A DNA stretch of 64,000 bases from Nitrobacteraceae bacterium AZCC 1564. GTDB lineage: Bacteria > Pseudomonadota > Alphaproteobacteria > Rhizobiales > Xanthobacteraceae. A program made the position numbers and the translations under genes. Of this stretch, positions 57,588 through 64,000 are shown one piece after another; the first letter of the stretch is position 1, and every line of letters begins with the position of its first letter. The notes under the pieces were generated by a model. It worked only from the letters and a program-made list of their open reading frames with translations. It was not told the origin of the DNA and searched no databases. The stretch is from positions 3,859,001 through 3,923,000 of the forward strand of contig JBAGRR010000001.1 of NCBI GenBank assembly GCA_036924835.1, given 5' to 3'.

Positions 57588-57633
57588 ATTGTCCCGAAAC
57601 CAAAGTTCGCGAACGTCTGAACCACCATACTAA
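57584..57633. repeat. CTAG hairpin family, deletion remnant R3
   Basis: A 50-bp hybrid. The left portion (CTAG..GTCCCGAAACCAAAGTTCGC) resembles the short arm of a TGTCC-type hairpin; the right portion (GTCTGAACCACCATACTAA) resembles the end of a TGTGG-type hairpin. As in R1, this is what deletion of the middle of a composite would leave. The left CTAG holds the NUDIX stop codon; the right foot is mutated to CTAA. Confidence 0.7.
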
Positions 57634-57700
57634 GCTGTCCATCGTTGGTTATCTGAGCAAGGTGGACCCCGATCGCGCGAGATGCTATTCGCCACTTGCC

Positions 57701-58219
57701 ATGTCCGACCTTTCCTTGACCATTCTGGCCGAAACCGCCAACGACGAACAAGCCATCGAGCGGCTGCACGAGCGCACGTTCGGGCCGGGACGTTATGCGC
57801 TCAGTGCCTATCGTCTCCGTGAGCATGTCGATCATTTGCTTGATCTGTCCTTCACGGCGCGGATTGGCACCCTGATGGTCGGTTCGGTTCGGCAACTGCC
57901 GATCTGCATAGGCGATACGCCGGCGCTACTGTTGGGCCCACTCACTGTCGAGCCGCCATTCCGCGACCGCGGCATTGGCCGCGCGCTGATGGATCGCGCG
58001 TTGGCGGATGCAAAGGCCGCAGGGCATCGCCTGATCGTGCTGGTCGGCGACGAAGCCTATTACAGCCGGGTTGGTTTCAAGCGCATCCCAAAGGGACGTA
58101 CGGCGATGCCGGGGCCTGTGGACCCGGCGCGGCTGCTGGTGTGCGAACTTGCTGAGAACGCTTTTGAAGGCGTCAGCGGGCCGATCCGCCCGGACTGGAA
58201 TTTCGTTCGGGCCTTGTAA
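57701..58219 (+). CDS. GNAT family N-acetyltransferase
   Basis: A 172-aa GNAT-fold protein of the YhbS-like type. The acetyl-CoA-binding motif A is LLGPLTVEPPFRDRGIGRAL with MDRALADAKAAGHRLIVLVG after it, then YYSRVGFKRI. Acceptor unknown. ATG 57701 (MSDLSLTILAETANDEQ) is chosen because the N-terminal strand begins there; an upstream in-frame start has no support. Confidence 0.88.
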   Translation: MSDLSLTILAETANDEQAIERLHERTFGPGRYALSAYRLREHVDHLLDLSFTARIGTLMVGSVRQLPICIGDTPALLLGPLTVEPPFRDRGIGRALMDRALADAKAAGHRLIVLVGDEAYYSRVGFKRIPKGRTAMPGPVDPARLLVCELAENAFEGVSGPIRPDWNFVRAL

Positions 58220-58256
58220 CGCCCCGAAGTATCTGCCGATCGATCTCGACGAAATC

Positions 58257-58301
58257 CGCCCTCTCACTTTCCGGCGACCGCTGGAATGAAGTGAGAGGGC
58301 G
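58257..58301. terminator. Bidirectional hairpin terminator
   Basis: Perfect 13-bp stem CGCCCTCTCACTT/AAGTGAGAGGGCG with a 19-nt loop, between the convergent GNAT and TonB-receptor genes. Confidence 0.7.
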
Positions 58302-58309
58302 TCGTTACT

Positions 58310-60658
58310 TCAGAACTTCACGTTGGCGAACATCCGTACACCAAGGCCAGGCATCAGCACTTCGTCCTTGTTGTAGGAAACGGAGTTACGAATGTCCTCG
58401 TTGAGCAGGTTGTCGCCAACGATGCCGACGATGAATTCTCGCGGTCCGAGCCAACTGTCCTTTGCAAGCTTCGTCGTGTAGCTGACCTCCGCCCTCAGCC
58501 GATTATATCCCGCAGTCGGCGTTTCAACGCCGCTGACGTCGTTCTGGGCGAAAGCGTGCAGCAGATTGATGCGGGCGAGCCAATGATCATCCCGATAGTA
58601 GAAACCGCCGCCGAGGCGCTGCGGGGGAATGCGTGGAACATTGGTGCCGTCAGTGAAGGTGGCGCGTACGATGTCGTACTGGCCTTCGATACCGAATATT
58701 CCACCCCAGACCGGCAGTGCATCGTACTGGAACTGGAATTCGCCGCCGCGGAAGATCGCATTACGCTGCGAATAGATCGCCTGCTTCAGTTCACCCATCG
58801 GGTTGCCGCACGACGCAAAATCCTCGTCGCACATCACGCCGGTCAGGTTGCGGAAGATGAAGCCGTTGAAGCGTGTGTAATATCCCGTCAGTTCGAAACG
58901 GAAGGGGCCAGTCGCGCGCCGCAATCCGGCTTCAACGGTTTGGGCGGTTTCGATGTTGAGGTTGGGATTGCCGATGTCGAAGGTGCCCGTGGCGTCGTGT
59001 GGACCGCGCGAGAACAATTCCGCAGGCTTCGGCGCGCGCTCCACATATTGTGCAGTCAGGCTTGCTGAGAGATCGAGCGGCAGGTTCTGAATGAGGCCAA
59101 TACTTCCGCTCTTCGGTGTGTATTTCGGATTGTGCGCCATATTGGGGCCCACGGGATCGATACCGAGGAAGCTTGCTGGAAATTCCGGTGTCGTGCCGTC
59201 GAGATCGACATGTTCGATGCGGCCCGCCACCTGCGCCTTCGTGGTTTCGCTGAACTTGAACTCGTTGAAGATGTAACCCGCAACCTTGGTGTTGTGGTTC
59301 GGATCCCACAGGCCATTGAACTGCGAGCCTGGATCGTCGGGGCTTGGCGCGGTCAGCTCCTGATGTGACGCCTGCACGCCAACGGCAGTCGTGAGCGTCG
59401 CAAAAGGCAGATTGTACGGTGCAAGCTGCACCTCGACGCGACCTTCCTGCTCCTTGTTGGTGAAGGTCTGCCGGACGCCATCGCTCGCGAAGTCCGTCGG
59501 ATCAGCGAGACCGATCTCGTTGTGCTTGTAGTCGGTGGCACCTAACCAGAAGCGGATCGCGTCAATGGCAGCCGTGTCTGGTCGATACTCGCCCTTGATG
59601 GCGACCTTTGTCTGCTTGCCATCGATACGGGTCTGGTGTTCGGCCCCGTCGATGCCCGGGATGTGATAGAGGGCGTTGTTCTGCGTGACCGCAGCACCGA
59701 TAAAGCCGCCCGCGAAGAAGTACGATCCGCCGACCGAGAAGCCGTTGGCGCTTGCGGCTGAGTTCGGTTGTTTGCCAGGGCGGAAGTTCGGTTCGCTTAG
59801 ATAGGGCGCCCCTGGAATGCTGTAGTCTTCAGCCTTCCGGTCGAACGCGTCGACATGGATTGCGAAGTTGTTGCCGCCGGCATCGAGCAGCACAGCGCCT
59901 TCACGGCCTAGATCGACGCTCGAGATCGAGGTGCGCGTCTCGAAGCTCGCACAGGGATTGGACGCGGACAACTGCGGCGCTTTGACGTTGTAGCCGTAGG
60001 TCTGCATCGTCGGCAGCGCGCTGCAGGGCGAGGATTCCGGGATGCGATTGTTTGTGGAGCTGACAACGCCGCCGATAGCTTGCGAGCCGTAGCGTAATGT
60101 TGCCGGACCGCGGATGACCTCAACCTGATTGGTCGACAGCGGATCGATCGGCACAAAGTGATCCTCGCCGAGATCCGACGCGCCGCCGCCGCCGAGGCCG
60201 TTCTCGACGATGCCGACGCGATTGACGTCGAGGCCGCGGATAATCGGCCGACTGGATGCGCCCGGAGCGAAGGATGATCCCGTGACCCCTGGCTTATTGT
60301 TGAGCAGATCGCCAAGGGTGGCCGCACCACTGCGTCGGATCTCTTCATTTGGCACCACTGTGACCGTCGCGAACTGATCGGTGACAATCGGCAGCGTGCC
60401 CGGAAGGTCGGTCGTATCCTGTGCGGGTTCTGGAGCGGGAGTGGCGGCAGGCGCGGTGCCCCCGGCTGCGGCGCGGTGTGGGCGCCGCCGCACAATCGGG
60501 CTTGGTGCGCGGACGACAACCTCCGGCAGCGCTGTGGTGCCCGCCTCAGCCGATGACGACTGATCCGCCTGTTGTGCCTGCGTGGGTCCGCTCACGCAGA
60601 GCGCCAATGCGACGACCGAGCAGCCGGCCAGCGAGGCGCGAAAGAAACAAATTGACAT
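58310..60658 (-). CDS. TonB-dependent outer-membrane receptor, probably for zinc (ZnuD-like)
   Basis: A 782-aa receptor. The signal peptide ends in SGPTQAQ. A proline/alanine-rich linker is followed by the plug domain (SGAATLGDLLNNKPGVTGSS, IIRGLDVNRVGIVENG, STNQVEVIRGPATLRYGSQA) and a 22-strand barrel ending in NVKF with aromatic last residue. The plug pattern with LGGGGASDLGEDH resembles ZnuD-type zinc receptors. A perfect Zur-box-like palindrome stands at the head of this transcription unit (61206-61224), which supports zinc as substrate. It is co-oriented with the DUF2946-like gene 136 bp upstream. Confidence 0.87.
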   Translation of the reverse strand: MSICFFRASLAGCSVVALALCVSGPTQAQQADQSSSAEAGTTALPEVVVRAPSPIVRRRPHRAAAGGTAPAATPAPEPAQDTTDLPGTLPIVTDQFATVTVVPNEEIRRSGAATLGDLLNNKPGVTGSSFAPGASSRPIIRGLDVNRVGIVENGLGGGGASDLGEDHFVPIDPLSTNQVEVIRGPATLRYGSQAIGGVVSSTNNRIPESSPCSALPTMQTYGYNVKAPQLSASNPCASFETRTSISSVDLGREGAVLLDAGGNNFAIHVDAFDRKAEDYSIPGAPYLSEPNFRPGKQPNSAASANGFSVGGSYFFAGGFIGAAVTQNNALYHIPGIDGAEHQTRIDGKQTKVAIKGEYRPDTAAIDAIRFWLGATDYKHNEIGLADPTDFASDGVRQTFTNKEQEGRVEVQLAPYNLPFATLTTAVGVQASHQELTAPSPDDPGSQFNGLWDPNHNTKVAGYIFNEFKFSETTKAQVAGRIEHVDLDGTTPEFPASFLGIDPVGPNMAHNPKYTPKSGSIGLIQNLPLDLSASLTAQYVERAPKPAELFSRGPHDATGTFDIGNPNLNIETAQTVEAGLRRATGPFRFELTGYYTRFNGFIFRNLTGVMCDEDFASCGNPMGELKQAIYSQRNAIFRGGEFQFQYDALPVWGGIFGIEGQYDIVRATFTDGTNVPRIPPQRLGGGFYYRDDHWLARINLLHAFAQNDVSGVETPTAGYNRLRAEVSYTTKLAKDSWLGPREFIVGIVGDNLLNEDIRNSVSYNKDEVLMPGLGVRMFANVKF

Positions 60659-60794
60659 GACTTTTTGATCCTGATGCCGCCTTGGTCTTCGCTGTGTTGG
60701 ACGGGCAGCGTGCCGCCATGGGGCGGACTTGAACTTCGAATGTCATGATGGTCACCGCTGCGCGGCAAACATCAGGTTTGGACTGGCGTTCGAG

Positions 60795-61157
60795 TCAGGA
60801 TCGAGGAGGGGCGCGAGACTGGAATGCGACAAGGCGCGTTGCCGAGGCGCCGTACGCGAAGTCAGCAAGGACTTCTGTCGCTTTCGTATCGAGGGGGGCT
60901 GGAAGAACCGGAGGCGCGGCGTCCACCAGCGCATTCGCCATCGCGATGGTGGCGCAGATGGCGCAGATGTCGGCGGGTTTGTCGTGTTTGTGTCCGCTGC
61001 TGTCCGGAGTAAACGCGGACGCATGATCGGAGACCACTGCTGGTGCAGCAAAGGCATGATCGGCGTGAAAGTGGCCAAACGATAGTCCGAGCTGTAGCGC
61101 CAGCGCGAACAACGCCAACACCGACAGCCGTCTTGCGTTTGATCTAAGCCACTTCAT
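60795..61157 (-). CDS. DUF2946-like small protein with metal-binding residues
   Basis: A 120-aa protein: an N-terminal hydrophobic segment (LSVLALFALALQLGLSFGH) followed by FHADHAF, HKHDKPADICAICATIA and a tail. The His-rich and CAIC motifs match DUF2946, often found next to TonB receptors and metal genes. It may bind zinc or copper in the periplasm or membrane. ATG 61157 is preferred; a GTG 11 codons upstream is in frame. It is the first gene after the Zur-box-like palindrome. Confidence 0.78.
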   Translation of the reverse strand: MKWLRSNARRLSVLALFALALQLGLSFGHFHADHAFAAPAVVSDHASAFTPDSSGHKHDKPADICAICATIAMANALVDAAPPVLPAPLDTKATEVLADFAYGASATRLVAFQSRAPPRS

Positions 61158-61205
61158 ACCGACAGACGCCCCATACACCCGGCCGGACACTGACGGTCGA
61201 TCTCA

Positions 61206-61224
61206 GATGTTATAATATAACATC
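61206..61224. promoter_or_regulatory. Zur box (perfect 19-bp palindrome)
   Basis: GATGTTATAATATAACATC is a perfect palindrome and agrees with the proteobacterial Zur consensus (TGTTATAnTATAACA core). It lies 49-67 bp before the DUF2946-like gene on the reverse strand. TATAAT within it can serve as the -10 box, so Zur with zinc would block transcription of the DUF2946/TonB-receptor unit. Confidence 0.8.
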
Positions 61225-61279
61225 CCCGTTTGGGGTTCCGCTGTCAACCGGCATGGACGTTTTTTCGACAACGGCGCGT

Positions 61280-63343
61280 TTAACGTCCTTCGCGCAACCA
61301 GGTGGCAGCGAAAGCGCCAAGCAATAGCAACAGTCCGACCAATCCGGCGAAGACAGGCAGCACGCCGATGCCGCGCACCACGCTTGCGTCGCGCATTTTC
61401 ACGCCGAGCCAGCCATCGCCACGGAATACCGAGGAGGCACGCACGGGCAGGACGCGCGGAAGATCAACGCTCCCGTTGTCGGCGATACGCCGGGAGTCGC
61501 CGCCTGTCGCCTGCGCCAGGGGCCGTAGTGCCTCGGTCGTGGATGTAACTTCTGAAAACTCCTTCGGATTGACCGGACCGACATTGATGAGAGCCTTCAG
61601 CGTGCCGTCGGTCGCTTGCCACAAGCCAAGCTCGTCGGCATTCGTCGTCGCACGCCATTCGCCGGGCTCGCCCGCAGTAAGCGTGATCTGGCGCGTCGCG
61701 CCTGACGGTGACGTCACCGTGATCGGTTGCACGCTGTCCGCCATGGTCTGCCGCACTACCACCAGATCGCGGCCTTCGACCTTGAGGCGAAGCGCCTCTT
61801 CGTCGAGTTCGGGTTGCTTCATCAACCAGTGAGAGAGGCGACGAAGGAGGTCGAGATGAGGACCGCCGCCCTCATAGCCGCGTGCCCAGAGCCAGATCTG
61901 ATCCGACAGCAGCAGTGCAACGCGGCCTTCGCCCTGCCGCGACAGTAGCAGCAGCGGTTTGCCGTCGGCGCCTTCCATCACCGGCGGGTTAGTTGGATTG
62001 CGCGTATCAACGAGGCGGAAGAAATGGCTCCAGTGTGGTGGATCGCTGTTCGCGCCCTCAAGCCCACGTGTCACGGGATGACGTTTTCCGATCTCGCTCA
62101 GGCGCGCGGTGAACGCCTTTTCGCTGACACCAGTTGGTTCAGCGGGCAGCACCGAGTCTAGTGGTGTGCGCCAGATGCTGGTCGGTCCCGCATAATCCGG
62201 CCCTGCCGAGACAAGCACGGCGCCGCCGTTGCGCACATAGCGCGCGATGTTATCGAAATACGAAATCGGCAGCACACCTTGTCGCGCGTAGCGGTCGAAG
62301 ATGATGAGCTGAAATTCGTTGATCTTCTGCTGGAACAGCTCGCGTGTCGGGAATGCGATCAGCGACAGTTCGTTGATCGGCGTGCCGTCCTGTTTCTCCG
62401 GTGGACGCAGGATGGTGAAATGTACAAGATCGACGCTGGCATCGGATTTCAGCAGGTTGCGCCAGGTGCGTTCGCCGGAATGAGGTTCTCCGGATACGAG
62501 GAGCACACGCAGCTTGTCACGGACACCGTCGATCGACACGACGGCACGATTGTTGACCGGTGTCAGCTCGTTTGCGAGCGGTGATGCTTCGATCTCGACG
62601 ATGTTCTGGCCGGCGTGGGGAATCTCGATGTTGACGCTGACCTGTTCGCCGCTGCGCACTGAACGCTCGCTCAACACATCGCCATCGCGCCGCACAGTGA
62701 CCCGTGCGCTCTCGCCGGTTACGCCCTGATCATCGAGACGATAGGTAATGGTCTGAGTCTGGCCCACGATCCCAAAGCGGGGTGCGGCCACAATGGCGAT
62801 CCGGCGGTCGCGTTCGTTACTGCGGCCGGTCACCAGCGCATGGACCGGTGCATTGAATCCGACGCCGGCGGCATTCGCCGGGATGTCGTGCACGCGCCCG
62901 TCGGTAATCAGAAATGCACCTGCGACCCGGTCTGTCGGAACATCCGACAGTGCGGATGTCAGCGCCGAGAACAGTTTTGTGCCATCAGTCTCGCCATCAG
63001 CCTGTCCGGCCTCGACGACACGAACTTCAAGTCCTTTGATCTGCTTGAGTCGATCGACCAGCGCGTCGCGTGCTTCATTGGTTTCTCGCGTCCTGTCGCC
63101 GAAATTCTGGCTTGGACTTCGGTCCACCACGACCGTCGCGACAGAACTGAGCGGCTCGCGTTCTTCTCGCGTGAACGATGGATTGGCCAGCGCCAGCAGG
63201 ATCAACGCCAGCGCCGCAACGCGGATCGCCGCGCCACGCGCACGTGCGAACATCAGCACAGCTGCGATCACGACAATGGCAGCGAGGCCGATCCACAGGA
63301 CAACAGTCGGAACGAGAGGAGCGAACGTGATACCGTATTGCAT
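61280..63343 (-). CDS. Large membrane protein, BatA/VWA-like with glutamine-amidotransferase-like region
   Basis: A 687-aa protein with two N-terminal membrane segments (about 12-33 and 40-55), a big extracytoplasmic part and one C-terminal membrane segment (GIGVLPVFAGLVGLLLLLGA). The middle has a VWA/BatA-like region (ATVVVDRSPSQNFGDRTRET) and a GATase-like part (AGPDYAGPTSIWRT). It is followed by a DUF4159 gene, as in the MoxR-DUF58-BatA-DUF4159 clusters of alphaproteobacteria. The function of these clusters is not settled; chaperone or envelope roles are proposed. Confidence 0.78.
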   Translation of the reverse strand: MQYGITFAPLVPTVVLWIGLAAIVVIAAVLMFARARGAAIRVAALALILLALANPSFTREEREPLSSVATVVVDRSPSQNFGDRTRETNEARDALVDRLKQIKGLEVRVVEAGQADGETDGTKLFSALTSALSDVPTDRVAGAFLITDGRVHDIPANAAGVGFNAPVHALVTGRSNERDRRIAIVAAPRFGIVGQTQTITYRLDDQGVTGESARVTVRRDGDVLSERSVRSGEQVSVNIEIPHAGQNIVEIEASPLANELTPVNNRAVVSIDGVRDKLRVLLVSGEPHSGERTWRNLLKSDASVDLVHFTILRPPEKQDGTPINELSLIAFPTRELFQQKINEFQLIIFDRYARQGVLPISYFDNIARYVRNGGAVLVSAGPDYAGPTSIWRTPLDSVLPAEPTGVSEKAFTARLSEIGKRHPVTRGLEGANSDPPHWSHFFRLVDTRNPTNPPVMEGADGKPLLLLSRQGEGRVALLLSDQIWLWARGYEGGGPHLDLLRRLSHWLMKQPELDEEALRLKVEGRDLVVVRQTMADSVQPITVTSPSGATRQITLTAGEPGEWRATTNADELGLWQATDGTLKALINVGPVNPKEFSEVTSTTEALRPLAQATGGDSRRIADNGSVDLPRVLPVRASSVFRGDGWLGVKMRDASVVRGIGVLPVFAGLVGLLLLLGAFAATWLREGR

Positions 63344-63347
63344 TGGA

Positions 63348-64000
63348 TTATTGCCCCAGCCGTTCGATGAGAGCAGGAGCGTGCACCTGATCGGCCTTGT
63401 AGTTGCCGGTCAGTGTGTACATCACGATGTTGACGCCGGCCCGGAAGGCGAATTCGCGTTGCCGCGGTTCGCCCGGCGTCATCGGCAGCATCGGTTGACC
63501 GTCCGGCTGCATCGCCCATGCACCGGCAAGATCGTTGGAGGTAATGATGATTGGTGAAACGCCGTCGCCACCACGCGCTGGTCGCTCGGAAGAATCTTCG
63601 TCTTCATTGCGCGGTAAAGCCTCGACCCAGGTCTCACCGGATGTGAATCGGCCCGGAAAATCGCGCAGCAAATAAAACGTCTTGGTCAGCACATGCTCGC
63701 GTGGCACCGGCTCAAGCTGTGGGATGTCGAGCGAGGAGAGAATGTTGCGCAGCGTCAGCATGCCCGGCGTCTGGGAATCGCCACTCGGACCTGGGGGAGC
63801 TTCGATGGCATCTCGCGTATCGAACAGCACCGTGCCGCCTTGTTTCATGTAGGCATCGAGCTTGTTGATGGCTTCCTGCGACGGCTTCGGTGCGCCGGAA
63901 ATCACCGGCCAGTAGAGCAGCGGAAAGAATGACAGTTCATCGCGCGCGGGGTCGACGCCGACCGGATCGCCGGCCTCCAGCGCCGTGCGCTGCGCGAGAA
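63348..64000 (-). CDS. DUF4159 domain protein, C-terminal part (runs off the right edge)
   Basis: The reverse frame is open from the stop at 63348 to base 64000, so the start lies outside. Visible residues include RDELSFFPLLYWPVISGAPK, KQGGTVLFDTRDAIEAPP, TKTFYLLRDFPGRF and FRAGVNIVMYTLTGNYKADQ, which fit the C-terminal DUF4159 domain of large BatA-like membrane proteins. It precedes the 687-aa membrane protein gene by 4 bp in the same operon. Confidence 0.85.
   Translation of the reverse strand, partial: LAQRTALEAGDPVGVDPARDELSFFPLLYWPVISGAPKPSQEAINKLDAYMKQGGTVLFDTRDAIEAPPGPSGDSQTPGMLTLRNILSSLDIPQLEPVPREHVLTKTFYLLRDFPGRFTSGETWVEALPRNEDEDSSERPARGGDGVSPIIITSNDLAGAWAMQPDGQPMLPMTPGEPRQREFAFRAGVNIVMYTLTGNYKADQVHAPALIERLGQ

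Overview
The window looks like chromosomal DNA of a high-GC alphaproteobacterium of the Nitrobacteraceae/Bradyrhizobiaceae type (Afipia, Oligotropha, Rhodopseudomonas, Bradyrhizobium). This rests on gene content: a DUF4170 gene behind isocitrate lyase, an ScfR/RamB-type regulator, an FDH1-type formate dehydrogenase, PaoABC-like molybdenum hydroxylase genes, and the DUF4159/BatA-like membrane pair at the right edge. I saw no rRNA, tRNA or CRISPR array.

Layout. 1-4.4 kb: the start of a catalase gene, a GST-agmatinase pair facing a GlxA-type regulator, and a TetR-GST pair with a double operator. 4.5-8.3 kb: L,D-transpeptidase, MFS transporter and ABC-F ATPase. 8.3-14.7 kb: a probable envelope/peroxide stress cluster (Tat-exported epoxide-hydrolase-like protein, Ohr/OsmC, OmpR-type two-component system, DipZ-like thiol-disulfide protein); three of its promoters share one sequence block. 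15-24.4 kb: three tandem MoeA paralogues, one fused to a periplasmic-binding-protein-like domain, followed by a two-gene NAD-dependent formate dehydrogenase (fused gamma-beta subunit plus catalytic alpha). 24.4-28.2 kb: a convergent PaoABC/YagTSR-type molybdenum hydroxylase. 28.6-38.1 kb: HdeD, TDT transporter, acyl-CoA dehydrogenase, cupin, an RND efflux pair with its TetR, and a flavin reductase. 38.4-44.5 kb: a fadE-fadA-fadJ-thioesterase beta-oxidation operon. 45-53 kb: old yellow enzyme, DUF1993, lytic transglycosylase, a lone AT-richer Mrr-type nuclease, and the scfR/aceA divergent pair. 53-64 kb: small hypothetical genes, an IS110 remnant, O-methyltransferase, metallophosphoesterase, NUDIX, GNAT, a Zur-box-controlled DUF2946/TonB-receptor pair, and a BatA-like/DUF4159 membrane pair.

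The most unusual item is a family of CTAG-bounded hairpins between 38.1 and 57.6 kb. Each intact hairpin is about 64-79 bp, starts CTAGTG and ends with its complement. It has near-perfect arms whose sequence differs from copy to copy, and one arm always carries an extra 2-4 nt next to the foot. Twelve of them form six two-hairpin composites (155-169 bp) joined by a 12-13 nt AT-rich linker, with the longer arms always facing the linker. Two pairs of composites abut and share a single CTAG. Wherever an element touches a gene end, its CTAG contains the gene's own TAG stop codon (7 of 7). I do not recognise this as a named repeat family.

How the parts may work together: the three MoeA proteins, the formate dehydrogenase and the PaoABC-like enzyme form a 13-kb molybdenum/tungsten enzyme region. 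The fad operon plus scfR/aceA make an acetyl-CoA generation and glyoxylate-shunt set. The Zur box ties the TonB receptor to zinc.
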